Assembly (NCBI RefSeq): GCF_008123515.1
Contig: NZ_VSSR01000034.1
Location: 1 to 64,000 of the forward strand
From: Bradyrhizobium cytisi
GTDB lineage: Bacteria > Pseudomonadota > Alphaproteobacteria > Rhizobiales > Xanthobacteraceae
Direction: 5' to 3'
Length of the DNA: 64,000 nt
Under the pieces are notes generated by a model. That model was not told where the DNA came from and did no database searches. It worked only from the letters and a program-made list of their open reading frames with translations. This document shows, piece after piece, positions 17,131-25,516 of this stretch; position 1 is the first letter of the stretch; every line of letters begins with the position of its first letter. The translations under genes and the position numbers were made by a program.

Positions 17131-17943
17131 ATGCGTCTCTTTGCGCGAGTGATGCTCGCGATTTGTCTGGCCCTTGCAGCCGGCTTCGATGCGCAAGCGC
17201 AGACGAAGCCGAAGGTCACGACCCTCGGACCGGACTTTCCAAAGGCCGCGCTGTTCGTCGGCAACAGCTTCTTCTATTACAACAACGGCATGCCCGGGCA
17301 TCTCTCCTTCATGGAGCGGGCTGCGGATGATGCCAACAAGGGTGCCTATCGCAACACCATGGCCACGATCGGCGGCTCCGGCCTCGACTGGCATGACATG
17401 GACAATCTGCTGCGGCCGGGCGGTCTCGGTGCTTATTCCTTCGACGACCAGAACGTTGTCGTCTTCAACAAGCCGGGCAAACAGTTCGATGCCGTCGTGA
17501 TGATGGATTGCAGCCAATGTCCGATCCATCCGCAACTGAAGGACGCGTTCACGACCTTCGCCAGGAAGGACAGCGAGATTGTTCGCGGCCACGGCATGCG
17601 GCCGGTGCTGTTCATGTCCTGGGCCTATCTCGACAAGCCGGAAATGACGGAAGGGCTGGCCGAGGCCTATGCGATCGCCGGCAATACCAATGATATGCTG
17701 GTCATTCCCGCAGGCCTCGCGTTTGCGCGCGTGCGCAAGCTGCAGCCGGAGCTCAATCTCTATGCGCCGGACAAGCGGCATCCGAGTCCCGCCGGCACCT
17801 ATCTCGCGGCCTGCGTGACGCTGGCCGCGCTGACCGGCCGCTCGCCGGTCGGCAATTCCTACACGATGGGGATCGATCAGGAGACGGTGCAATTGCTGCA
17901 GAAGGCGGCGTGGGACACGGTGCAGGATTATTACGGGCGGTGA
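17131..17943 (+). CDS. Secreted SGNH/GDSL-like hydrolase
   Basis: The 270-aa product has a signal peptide ending near AQA (residue 23). The mature protein shows SGNH-hydrolase features: block I FVGNSFFYYNNG with Ser46, and block V DKRHPSPAGTYLA with Asp214 and His217 in the D-x-x-H spacing. The rest does not match common lipases. AGGA seven bases ahead of ATG 17131 supports this start over 17071. It is probably a periplasmic esterase or acetyl-hydrolase; the substrate is unknown. The family A repeat follows its stop directly. Confidence 0.65.
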   Translation: MRLFARVMLAICLALAAGFDAQAQTKPKVTTLGPDFPKAALFVGNSFFYYNNGMPGHLSFMERAADDANKGAYRNTMATIGGSGLDWHDMDNLLRPGGLGAYSFDDQNVVVFNKPGKQFDAVVMMDCSQCPIHPQLKDAFTTFARKDSEIVRGHGMRPVLFMSWAYLDKPEMTEGLAEAYAIAGNTNDMLVIPAGLAFARVRKLQPELNLYAPDKRHPSPAGTYLAACVTLAALTGRSPVGNSYTMGIDQETVQLLQKAAWDTVQDYYGR

Positions 17944-17959
17944 TCCACGGCGCTCGTTC

Positions 17960-18047
17960 GTAGGATGGGCAAAGCGAAGCGTGCCCACCAATATTTTATC
18001 GATATGGGATGGTGGGCACGGCGCAAGCGCGCCTTTGCCCACCCTAC
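17960..18047. repeat. Interspersed palindromic repeat, family A (complete copy)
   Basis: The 88-bp element has outer arms GTAGGATGGGCAAAG and CTTTGCCCACCCTAC with one mismatch, and inner arms GTGCCCACC and GGTGGGCAC flanking an AT-rich centre (AATATTTTATCGATAT). It lies between the convergent ends of the SGNH gene and xth, so it could also form a bidirectional 3' hairpin. A truncated copy is at 10-80. Confidence 0.75.
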
Positions 18048-18057
18048 AGCACCTCGC

Positions 18058-18828
18058 TTATTTCAACACCACCCAGGCCGGAGCATGATCACTCGCACCA
18101 TCCTCGCCACGAACCTTCTTGTCGACGCCGGCCTTTGCCAGGCGTGAGACGAGGGTAGGGCTGAGCAGCAGATGGTCGAGCCTGAGGCCCGCATCGCGCG
18201 GCCAGCGGTTTCGCTTGTAGTCCCAGAAGGTGTAGATGCGCTTGTCTCCGTGCAGCTCACGGATCGCATCGCACCAGCCTTGCTCGACAAGCGAGGCGAA
18301 CGCCGCACGGCTTTTCGGCTGGATCAGCGCATCCTTGTCCCATGACCGCGTCGGATAGATGTCGATCTCATCAGGCGCAACGTTGAAGTCGCCAGCTAGC
18401 ACGACGGGCAGCTCCTGCTTGATGAAGGTCTTGGCGTGGCGTCTCAGCCGCGCAAGCCAGTCCAGCTTGTAGTCGAACTTCGGCCCGGGCTGCGGATTGC
18501 CGTTCGGCAAGTAGATGCTGGTGACGATGACGCCGCGCACGGCAGCTTCGATGTAGCGCGCCTCGTGGTCGTCGGGCCGTCCCGACAGCCGGTCGCGCGT
18601 CAGCACCGGCTGGGCGTTGCGGGCGAGGATAGCGACACCGTTCCAGGTCTTCTGTCCGCGCCAGACTGCGCCGTAGCCGGCCTTTTCGATTGCCGCTGCC
18701 GGAAATTCGCCATCACTTGCCTTCAACTCCTGGAGTGCGACGACATCCGGCTTCGCCGCGCGCATCCATGCGAGCAGATTGGGCAGGCGGCGGTTGATGT
18801 TGTTGATGTTGAATGTCGCAATCTTCAT
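18058..18828 (-). CDS. xth: Exodeoxyribonuclease III
   Basis: The 256-aa protein is an exonuclease III/AP endonuclease of the EEP superfamily, acting in base excision repair. It begins MKIATFNINNINRRLPNL, with LQELKASD (catalytic Glu), TSIYLPNGNPQPGPKFDYKL, VLAGDFNVAPDEIDIY (Asp/Asn pair), LRLDHLLLSP and the final SDHAPAWVVL with the catalytic His. ATG 18828 is the family start; the open frame reaches 18870 but those codons overlap the divergent gene. It is divergent from the Cys-rich protein gene, with only 41 bases between the starts. Confidence 0.94.
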   Translation of the reverse strand: MKIATFNINNINRRLPNLLAWMRAAKPDVVALQELKASDGEFPAAAIEKAGYGAVWRGQKTWNGVAILARNAQPVLTRDRLSGRPDDHEARYIEAAVRGVIVTSIYLPNGNPQPGPKFDYKLDWLARLRRHAKTFIKQELPVVLAGDFNVAPDEIDIYPTRSWDKDALIQPKSRAAFASLVEQGWCDAIRELHGDKRIYTFWDYKRNRWPRDAGLRLDHLLLSPTLVSRLAKAGVDKKVRGEDGASDHAPAWVVLK

Positions 18829-18869
18829 GTAGAGCTGATCGCCTCGCACGTCCCGACACCGGAGATACA

Positions 18870-19088
18870 ATGTCCAAGTTGAGCTTTGCCGCTATCGCAT
18901 TCGTCGTCGCACTCTCCGGGGCCACTTCCGCACAATCGGCCGATCCGCGCGGCGCATGCAAGGCGGACTACGACAAATTCTGCTCCGGCATCGCGCCCGG
19001 CGGCGGCATCGTCGCCTGCCTCAACGGCAAGCGCGATCAGCTCAGCACGACCTGCAAGGCAGCGCTGGACAGCAGGAAGAAGAAGTAA
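18870..19088 (+). CDS. Small secreted cysteine-rich repeat protein
   Basis: The 72-aa protein has a signal peptide (about residues 1-23, ending SAQSA) and a short mature part with four Cys: GACKADYDKFC, GGGIVACLNGKRDQLSTTC. This is the pattern of the cysteine-rich repeat seen singly in many Rhizobiales periplasmic proteins. It ends in a basic tail DSRKKK. GGAG five bases before the ATG at 18870 supports the start. It is probably periplasmic with two disulfides. Function is unknown. Confidence 0.82.
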   Translation: MSKLSFAAIAFVVALSGATSAQSADPRGACKADYDKFCSGIAPGGGIVACLNGKRDQLSTTCKAALDSRKKK

Positions 19089-19100
19089 GCACCCACTCTC

Positions 19101-19237
19101 GTGTCCCGGACGCGGTGCAGCGTGCAACGCTGCTCCGCAGAGCCGGGACCCAGAAAGCGACACGGTATGCTGTTGAGAGATGGGGCCCCGGATCTGCAGC
19201 GCACCGCCGAAGGAGCGCTGCGCTGCGTCCGGGGCAC
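19101..19237. repeat. Interspersed palindromic repeat, family C
   Basis: The 137-bp element has terminal inverted arms GTGTCCCGGACGC and GCGTCCGGGGCAC with one mismatch; the inner parts (GCAGCG..., ...CGCTGCGCTGC) extend the symmetry. It lies between the convergent Cys-rich protein gene and alr. No coding sequence fits. Confidence 0.6.
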
Positions 19238-19248
19238 GGACGTGTGCT

Positions 19249-20541
19249 CTAGCTCGGCAGCGGCGGCGGGTTCGCCGGCTGCTCGACCGATGGCGGGGAG
19301 GGCGGCTGTTCGGCCGCCTGCGCGGGTTCGGGCTTTGCCAGCGGCTCCACGACATTGCCGCCCTTGTAGACGCGGGCGTAGCGGTGGCCGAGGCTGGTCA
19401 GCACCTCATAGCCGATCGTGCCGAAATGATGGGCGAGCTCGTCGACGGTGATGCCGTCGCCGAGCAGCGTCACCATGTGGCCGCGCCGTGCCGCGTTCGG
19501 CGGGAGGTCGGTGATGTCGATCGCGATCAGGTCCATGGAGATGCGACCCGCCACCGGGCAGCGCTTGCCGGCAACGATCACTTCGGCGCCGCGGGTGCCG
19601 TCATTGGAGCTGGCCGCGCGGAAATAGCCGTCGGCATAGCCGACCGCAATGATCGCGAGCTTGGTCGGTCGCCGCGCGGTCCAGGTGCCGCCATAGCCGA
19701 CGCTTTCGCCGCGTTCGATAGTGCGGATCTGCACGATGCGCGCCTTGAGGTCGACGACCGGCTGCATCGGATTGTCGGCCTCCGGCGTCGGATTGACGCC
19801 GTAGAGCGCGGCGCCCGGCCGAACCAGATCGAACTGGAAGGGCGCCCCAAGGAAAATGCCTGACGAATTCGCAAGCGCCGCCGGCACGCCGGAGAATTCG
19901 CTGGCGATGCTGCGGAACGCCGCGAGCTGCTTGGCATTGACGGGGCTGTTGAGCTGCTCGGCCGAGACCAGATGGCTCATCACCAGCGTGATGCCATGAT
20001 CGCCGGCATTGATGCGGGGGATGATGGCCTGCGCCTCCGCAAGCGTCAGCCCGAGCCGGTTCATGCCGGTGTCGATATGGATCGCGGCGCCGCCGGACCA
20101 GCCGGTGCGGCGGCAGAACACGTCCCATTCGGCGAGCTCGTTGAGGTCGCCGATCACGGGACGGCAGTTGATCTTGGCGTAGTGCTCGCCGGTGTTCTGG
20201 AAATAGCCGCCGAGCACATAGATCGTGGCGTCCGGTAGCGCCGCGCGGGCCGTGCGCGCCGTGCGCGCCTCCTCGATGGTGGCGACGAAGAAGGTCTTGC
20301 AGCCGGCCTTGTTCAGCGCCTGCGCGACCTGTGCGGTGCCGCAGCCGTAAGCGTCGGCCTTGATCACCGCCGAGCACTCGGCCGGCACGGCCGTCTTCTC
20401 GAGCTTGCGCCAGTTCGCGATGATGGCGTCGAGATCGACGGTGAGCACGCCGCCGTGGGCTGCGAGCGCGGCAGCCTGATTGGCCTCCGCGGAGAGAAGG
20501 CCGGATTGCGGGATCATGTTAGGGTCGGACGCCATTGTCAT
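19249..20541 (-). CDS. alr: Alanine racemase
   Basis: Alr makes D-alanine for peptidoglycan using PLP. The 430-aa protein has the PLP lysine in SAVIKADAYGCG (Lys61), HIDTGMNRLGL, LYGVNP, and the second catalytic base Tyr in ESVGYGGTW. The racemase fold ends near residue 400 (GYEVLTSLGHRYARVYKGG). A Pro/Glu/Ala-rich tail of about 30 residues follows, which is longer than in E. coli Alr and looks disordered. It lies 40 bases downstream of dnaB on the same strand and may be co-transcribed. Confidence 0.95.
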   Translation of the reverse strand: MTMASDPNMIPQSGLLSAEANQAAALAAHGGVLTVDLDAIIANWRKLEKTAVPAECSAVIKADAYGCGTAQVAQALNKAGCKTFFVATIEEARTARTARAALPDATIYVLGGYFQNTGEHYAKINCRPVIGDLNELAEWDVFCRRTGWSGGAAIHIDTGMNRLGLTLAEAQAIIPRINAGDHGITLVMSHLVSAEQLNSPVNAKQLAAFRSIASEFSGVPAALANSSGIFLGAPFQFDLVRPGAALYGVNPTPEADNPMQPVVDLKARIVQIRTIERGESVGYGGTWTARRPTKLAIIAVGYADGYFRAASSNDGTRGAEVIVAGKRCPVAGRISMDLIAIDITDLPPNAARRGHMVTLLGDGITVDELAHHFGTIGYEVLTSLGHRYARVYKGGNVVEPLAKPEPAQAAEQPPSPPSVEQPANPPPLPS

Positions 20542-20581
20542 GGCGCCGTTTTACGCAAGAGCCAGGTCGGGTTCAAGGAAC

Positions 20582-22090
20582 TCAGTAGTCGTTGCCGCTG
20601 CGAGCCGGCATCTGACTGTCAGGCGCGAGGTCGCTGAACCGCGTGACCGAGGCTTCGAACGCCAAATCGACGGTGCCGGTCGGGCCGTGGCGCTGCTTGC
20701 CGATGATGACTTCGGCCTTGCCGTACGCAAGGTCCATGTCCAGGCGCCATTTCTCGTGTTCGGGCGTGCCCGGGCGTGGCTCCTTCATCGCGAGGTAATA
20801 TTCCTCGCGATAAACGAACAGCACGACGTCGGCGTCCTGCTCGATTGATCCGGATTCACGCAAGTCGGAGAGCTGCGGCCGCTTGTCCTCGCGGGATTCG
20901 ACCTGACGCGACAGCTGCGACAGCGCGATTACGGGGACGTTGAGTTCCTTCGCCAGCGCCTTCAGACTGGTTGTGATCTCCGTGATTTCCTGCACGCGGT
21001 TTTCGCTCCGCTTACCGCTTCCGGACAGCAGCTGGATGTAGTCGATCACGAGCAGATCGAGGCCTTTCTGGCGCTTCAGCCGGCGCGCGCGCGCCATTAG
21101 CTGCGCGATCGACAGGCCGCCGGTCGCATCGACATAGAAGGGCAGCGACTGCAGCTCGATCGAGACGTCCCTGATCTTGTCGAAATCGGCTTCCGAGATG
21201 CCGCCGCGGCGGATGTGGGAGGAGGGAATGCCGGTGCGCTCGGCCACGATACGCGTGGCGAGCTGGTCGGCCGACATTTCGCAGGAGAAGAAGCCGATCA
21301 CGCCGCCATTGGCGGCCTTCATGGTGCCGTCGGCCTGGAGCTCGCCGACATAGGCCTTGGCGACGTTGTAGGCGATGTTGGTCGCCAGCGACGTCTTGCC
21401 CATGCCCGGGCGTCCGGCCACGATGATGAGGTCGGAGTGCTGCAGGCCGCCCATCTTGGTGTCGAGGTCGCGCATACCCGTGGAGATGCCGGACAGCTTT
21501 CCGTCGCGCTGGAACGCCTTTGCCGCGAGATCGACTGCGACCGCCAACGCCTGCGAGAATTTCTGGAAGCCGCCGTCATACCGGCCGGACTCGGCGAGCT
21601 CGTAGAGCCGGCGCTCGGCGTCCTCGATCTGCGCCCGCGGCGCGAAATCGACCGGTGCGTCATAGGCGACATTGACCATGTCTTCGCCGATGCCGATGAG
21701 ATCGCGGCGCAGCGCAAGATCATAGATGGTACGCCCATAGTCCTGGGCGTTGATGATGGTGGTCGCCTCGGCCGCGAGCCGCGCCAGATATTGTCCGATG
21801 GTCATGCCGCCGACATCGGTGTCGGCGGGCAGGAACGTCTTCAGCGTCACGGGCGTGGCGATCTTGCCCATCCGGATCAGGCTGCCGGCGGTCTCGAAGA
21901 TGGTCTGGTGCAGCGGCTCGAAATAGTGCTTCGGCTCCAGGAAGTCGGAGACACGATAGAAGGCGTCATTGTTGACCAGAATCGCGCCCAGAAGGCTCTG
22001 TTCCGCCTCGATATTATGCGGCGCACTCCGATAAGCGGGAGTTCCGGGTTCGGGCGCGAGTTTGAGGACGTTCGAATCAGTCAGGGCCAT
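20582..22090 (-). CDS. dnaB: Replicative DNA helicase DnaB
   Basis: The 502-aa protein is the ring helicase of the replisome. An N-terminal domain (NIEAEQSLLGAILVNNDAFYRV) is followed by the RecA-like motor with Walker A GRPGMGKTSLA, FFSCEMSADQLATR, DLLVIDYIQLL and the arginine-finger region LSQLSRQVE. The C-terminus FEASVTRFSDLAPD is typical. The start at ATG 22090 (MALTDSNVLKLAPEP) is preferred over 22165, since the extra residues do not resemble DnaB. alr lies immediately downstream. Confidence 0.97.
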   Translation of the reverse strand: MALTDSNVLKLAPEPGTPAYRSAPHNIEAEQSLLGAILVNNDAFYRVSDFLEPKHYFEPLHQTIFETAGSLIRMGKIATPVTLKTFLPADTDVGGMTIGQYLARLAAEATTIINAQDYGRTIYDLALRRDLIGIGEDMVNVAYDAPVDFAPRAQIEDAERRLYELAESGRYDGGFQKFSQALAVAVDLAAKAFQRDGKLSGISTGMRDLDTKMGGLQHSDLIIVAGRPGMGKTSLATNIAYNVAKAYVGELQADGTMKAANGGVIGFFSCEMSADQLATRIVAERTGIPSSHIRRGGISEADFDKIRDVSIELQSLPFYVDATGGLSIAQLMARARRLKRQKGLDLLVIDYIQLLSGSGKRSENRVQEITEITTSLKALAKELNVPVIALSQLSRQVESREDKRPQLSDLRESGSIEQDADVVLFVYREEYYLAMKEPRPGTPEHEKWRLDMDLAYGKAEVIIGKQRHGPTGTVDLAFEASVTRFSDLAPDSQMPARSGNDY

Positions 22091-22377
22091 GGTCGAGCGA
22101 TAGCAATTTTCTGGGGCGGATGCGGGGCCGGGATAAAGCGCCGCCTCAGCTGAAAGCGGAAGCAAAAGCTGGTCGCTATCAACCGCTCAGTTAAAATGGT
22201 GGATGACTGGCAGCCCCGGCACGCGCCGCGCTTGACGGATTTTTGCGGAACTCGCCGCGTCCGGGGGCGGGTCATGGCCGCGCCACGGAAATATCCGGAA
22301 TTCGTGAACCTAATGGATTGAGGTGCACACGTATTGAAGAGCGCGCGACAGGGCGCACTGGCGCTTCCAGCGCAGGT

Positions 22378-22497
22378 TCAGACCAGCAGGAGGTAGACCA
22401 GCGCCACCAGGGCCGCGCCGACGCCGGTGGCGATCAGGGCATAATCGGTTCGGAGGTCGTCCTGCACGTCGAATGAGGTTTGGGTCTCTTTGCTCAT
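22378..22497 (-). CDS. 39-aa single-span membrane protein
   Basis: Reading the minus strand from ATG 22497 gives 39 codons and a TGA. The product has a hydrophilic N-terminus (MSKETQTSFDVQDDLRTDY) and one hydrophobic helix of about 19 residues (ALIATGVGAALVALVYLLL) that ends the protein. No SD is seen just before the ATG, so leaderless translation is possible. A perfect CRP-type site lies 35 bases upstream. The clean hydrophilic-then-TM layout and the upstream site argue that it is expressed. Function is unknown. Confidence 0.6.
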   Translation of the reverse strand: MSKETQTSFDVQDDLRTDYALIATGVGAALVALVYLLLV

Positions 22498-22531
22498 GGC
22501 GACGATCTAACCCAAGGACCGACCGGACTTA

Positions 22532-22547
22532 TGTGAAGCAGATCACA
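22532..22547. promoter_or_regulatory. CRP-type binding site (perfect TGTGA-N6-TCACA)
   Basis: The sequence TGTGAAGCAGATCACA matches the CRP consensus core exactly, and A/T at the flanks extends the symmetry. It lies between the 39-aa gene (minus, start 22497) and the small frame at 22640 (plus). ATCTAA at 22505-22510 reads TTAGAT on the minus strand, a fair -10 that would put the site near -41.5 of a start close to the ATG. Confidence 0.65.
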
Positions 22548-22639
22548 TCTCCCCGGGTTCTTTCGGGGTACCTCCGGAACAGGACTGGCGGGTAGGGAAT
22601 TGTCTCCCGTAACCTGCCATCAGGGAGACGAGGCAAGCG

Positions 22640-22846
22640 ATGCGGCCAGAACGGCAGCTAAAGGTTTGGCGAAGCGAGGCAGGCAGCCGGCTCTGGCTGT
22701 CCGGGCTCATCGCCGCCATGGAGCGTGCCGCGCAGCCGGACCAGCGGCGCCTGCCGGTCGCACCCGAAACTCTCGCGGCATTGCGCGCCCAGCTGGCGTT
22801 GCCGGCGTCTTTGCGGCTCTTCCCGAGTTCGACCTTACGTCATTAG
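22640..22846 (+). CDS. Possible small hypothetical protein
   Basis: The frame encodes 68 aa, beginning MRPERQLKVWRSEAGSRLWL. GAGG six bases before the ATG could serve as RBS. The product is Arg/Leu/Ala-rich, without recognised motif, and ends four bases before the convergent cfa gene. Because GC-rich DNA gives many such frames, it may be spurious; the RBS and its position downstream of a CRP-type site are the only support. Confidence 0.35.
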   Translation: MRPERQLKVWRSEAGSRLWLSGLIAAMERAAQPDQRRLPVAPETLAALRAQLALPASLRLFPSSTLRH

Positions 22847-22849
22847 AAT

Positions 22850-24100
22850 TCATTCACCGGCGAGCTTCAGCTTCGGTCTGGCGCCGCCCTCAAGGGCGCG
22901 GAGCCGGGCTTCCTCGTGCGCGATATAGTCGCGGGTCATGGGGACCACACCCTGGCGCCTGGTAAGCTGGATCTGGAAGTTCATCATGCCCTGCTTGCGG
23001 AAGGTCATCTCGGAGGCCGCAAGATAAAACTCCCACATCAGCGCGAAGCGCTCGTCGTAGAGCTGCACGGCTTCCTCGCGCCGCGCCATGAAACGTTCCC
23101 GCCAGGCCTTCAGCGTCTCGGCGTAGTGCAGGCGCAGGATCTCGATGTCGCAGACCAGGAGCCCGGCGGCCTCGATTGCGGGCAGCGCTTCCGAGAGCGA
23201 CGGGATGTAACCGCCGGGGAAGATGTATTTGGCGATCCAGGGATTGGTCGAATCCGGCCCTTGCGAACGGCCGATCGAGTGCAACAGCATGACGCCGTCC
23301 TCGCTGAGCAATTCGGCGCAGCGCCGGAAATACATGTCGTAGAATCCGGCTCCGACGTGTTCGAACATGCCGACCGAGACGATGCGGTCGAACGGGCCAT
23401 CGACGTCGCGATAGTCCTGAAGCAGGAAGCGCGCCTGTCGCGTCAGACCTTTTTCGGCGGCGCGCGTGTTGGCAATCTGCAACTGCTCTGTCGATAGCGT
23501 CACTCCGGTCACCTCGGCGCCTGCGATCTCGGCAAGATAGAGGCCAAGTCCGCCCCAGCCAGAGCCGATATCGAGCACGCGCTGGCCGGGACTGACCAGC
23601 AGCTTTGCGGTGACGTGCCGCTTCTTGGCGAGTTGTGCGTCGTCGAGCGTGGCGTCCGGCGTCTCGAAATAGGCGCAGCTATATTGCTTGTCGGCGTCGA
23701 GGAAGAGCGAATAGAGCCGCGCATCGAGATCGTAGTGATGCGCGACATTCCTGCGCGCGCGTGCCCGCGGATTGAACTGTCTCAGATGTCGGACGAGATA
23801 ACGCAGGTGCCACCAGGGTTTTGCCCAGTGCGGCAACAGGTCGGCTTGACCGAGCAGGATCGCGAGGGCATCGGCTATGCCGCCGCGCTCGACGACGAAC
23901 TCGCCGTTCATAAAGGCCTCGCCAAGCCCGAGCTCGGGATTGATGAGGACTCTCCTTTGTGCGTCGGCAGTGACGAAGCGGATTTCAACCGGCTCGCCGG
24001 AACCGTCGCCGACGCTGAACTTCATCCCACCGGCCGTGGTCACTGTCATCGACCCGCGGCGGATGAACTGAGACAAGAATCTACGCAACAAGCGGTCCAT
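22850..24100 (-). CDS. cfa: Cyclopropane-fatty-acyl-phospholipid synthase
   Basis: The 416-aa enzyme adds a methylene from S-adenosylmethionine to unsaturated acyl chains in membrane phospholipids. It shows VAHHYDLDARLYSLFLDADKQYSCAYF, the SAM motif VLDIGSGWGGLGLYLAE, SVGMFEHVG and NPWIAKYIFPGGYIPSL, all typical of the family. ATG 24100 (MDRLLRRFLSQ) is preferred over 24196 because GGTGGGG lies five bases upstream. The N-terminal domain is SCP2/lipid-binding-like. It is transcribed alone. Cyclopropane lipids are usual in rhizobia in stationary phase and under acid stress. Confidence 0.93.
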   Translation of the reverse strand: MDRLLRRFLSQFIRRGSMTVTTAGGMKFSVGDGSGEPVEIRFVTADAQRRVLINPELGLGEAFMNGEFVVERGGIADALAILLGQADLLPHWAKPWWHLRYLVRHLRQFNPRARARRNVAHHYDLDARLYSLFLDADKQYSCAYFETPDATLDDAQLAKKRHVTAKLLVSPGQRVLDIGSGWGGLGLYLAEIAGAEVTGVTLSTEQLQIANTRAAEKGLTRQARFLLQDYRDVDGPFDRIVSVGMFEHVGAGFYDMYFRRCAELLSEDGVMLLHSIGRSQGPDSTNPWIAKYIFPGGYIPSLSEALPAIEAAGLLVCDIEILRLHYAETLKAWRERFMARREEAVQLYDERFALMWEFYLAASEMTFRKQGMMNFQIQLTRRQGVVPMTRDYIAHEEARLRALEGGARPKLKLAGE

Positions 24101-24362
24101 CAACACCCCACCTATCGAGCGAACCCGAAAAGATGCGACTAGCCCGGCACCCATACTGACGCTTAGGGACCCGGTGCGGTTCCAATGCGTTCGCATCTAA
24201 ACCTAGGCAGCCTGCGACCGTCCCACTAATGCGTTGTGTTCAAACCCGATATTCGAAAAACGCGTAATTGCATGCTTGATGAGCGCGCTTCCATTCGCAG
24301 CGCAATCGGCTAAAAGGTGACCGCCGCCGCGCCCGCACGCCGGCTGTATCTATCGGATTTCA

Positions 24363-25421
24363 ATGGAGATGATGGGAATGTCGAGCCGAGCGCTCAGCCT
24401 CGCCACGGTGCTGTTTCTGATCGGCTTCGGCGCCTCCGATGCCATCTTGGCGCAGGCGACGAACCTCGAGGCCGGCAAGGCCCCATCCCAGATCTTCGCG
24501 CAGACCTGCAATGCCTGCCACAAGAGCCCGAGGGGTCTTTTGAAGACGGTTTCGGCAGGCTCGCTGCCGGGTTTCCTGCGTCAGCACTACACGACCAGCC
24601 CCGACATGGCCGGCGTGCTGGCCTCCTACCTCGTGTCTAACGGTGCGACCGACGCCCGCTACCAATCCAAGGATGGCAAGGACGGCAAGGACAAGAAGGA
24701 CGGCGCCAAGGAGAAGGACGCCAACACCAACCCGGCCCAGGCGCCCGATCATCAGGGCCGCCGCCAGCGCTCGCAAGAAGCCGCCAAGCCGGAGGGCGAG
24801 GGCGCTAGCCCGGCGCCTGAGGGCCGTCAGAAGCGCGCGGCGCGGCCGAGCGAGGAGGGCGCCAAGGAAGGTGCCAAGGAAGGCGCCAAGCCCGAGGCCA
24901 CCACCGAACAACCGCCCGAGGGCCGGAAAGGCAAGCGCATGGGCAAGCGCGGCAAGCCGCAGACCGACGACGCAGCCGCGCAGAAGGTTGAGCCGAAGGT
25001 CGATTCCAAAGCCGAGTCCAAGACCGAATCCAAGACCGAACCCCCGACTGAACCAAAGAGCGAGAGCGCCAAGGTCGATTCCGGGCGCGACGAGTCCAAG
25101 TCCGAGAGCGCCAAGCCGGCCGAGAAGCCGACAGAGGCCAAGCCGGAGAGCGCCAAGGTCGAGCCGCGCGCCGGCGAGACGCCGGCTCTGCGCCCCGATC
25201 CGGTGCCGCAGGTGACGCCGGCCCCGCCGGCGGCCGCCAAGCCGGCTGAACCGGCTGCGCCAAAGCCTGCGGAAGCGGCCGTCTCCAAACCGGCCGAGCT
25301 CGTGCCCAGCTCCGAACCGGCAGCCAAGCCGGCAGAGCCGGCACCGTCTGCGCCCGCTGCGGCGCCGTCACCTGCAGCCGCCGAGTCCTCCGGTCCGCCG
25401 GCGCCGCCGATCTCGCGATAA
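24363..25421 (+). CDS. Secreted c-type cytochrome-like protein with long charged low-complexity tail
   Basis: The 352-aa product (or 347 aa from ATG 24378, which has GGAG at nine bases) has a signal peptide, then one heme-binding CNACH motif (Cys49, Cys52, His53) in SQIFAQTCNACHKSP. A Met in TTSPDMAGVLASYL could be the distal ligand. This mini cytochrome domain ends near residue 95. The remaining 250 residues are a Lys/Glu/Pro/Ala tail with repeats of KAESKTESKTEP and AKPAEP types, without structure. It is likely periplasmic. Whether heme is bound and what the tail contacts are unknown. No electron-transfer partner gene is adjacent. Confidence 0.7.
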   Translation: MEMMGMSSRALSLATVLFLIGFGASDAILAQATNLEAGKAPSQIFAQTCNACHKSPRGLLKTVSAGSLPGFLRQHYTTSPDMAGVLASYLVSNGATDARYQSKDGKDGKDKKDGAKEKDANTNPAQAPDHQGRRQRSQEAAKPEGEGASPAPEGRQKRAARPSEEGAKEGAKEGAKPEATTEQPPEGRKGKRMGKRGKPQTDDAAAQKVEPKVDSKAESKTESKTEPPTEPKSESAKVDSGRDESKSESAKPAEKPTEAKPESAKVEPRAGETPALRPDPVPQVTPAPPAAAKPAEPAAPKPAEAAVSKPAELVPSSEPAAKPAEPAPSAPAAAPSPAAAESSGPPAPPISR

Positions 25422-25476
25422 GCCGATCATCCCATCGATCTGCGAGGGCCGCGCCCACGACGGCCTTTGCGTTGTC

Positions 25477-25506
25477 TTGACTGCCACTAGAGTAGCACTC
25501 TAGAGT
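25477..25506 (+). promoter_or_regulatory. Candidate promoter of the tetR-thioesterase unit
   Basis: A -35-like TTGACT (25477-25482) and a -10-like TAGAGT (25501-25506) are spaced by 18 bases. The -10 lies inside the double palindrome at 25487-25516, so a bound regulator would block it. The boxes are read by eye only. Confidence 0.45.
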
Positions 25507-25516
25507 ATCACTCTAG
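25487..25516. promoter_or_regulatory. Two overlapping palindromes, TetR operator
   Basis: CTAGAGT-N3-ACTCTAG occurs twice, at 25487-25503 (spacer AGC) and 25500-25516 (spacer ATC), sharing the central CTAG. The second touches the SD sequence AGGAGG (25515-25520) of the tetR gene. This is a strong candidate for cooperative autorepression by two TetR dimers. Confidence 0.75.
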
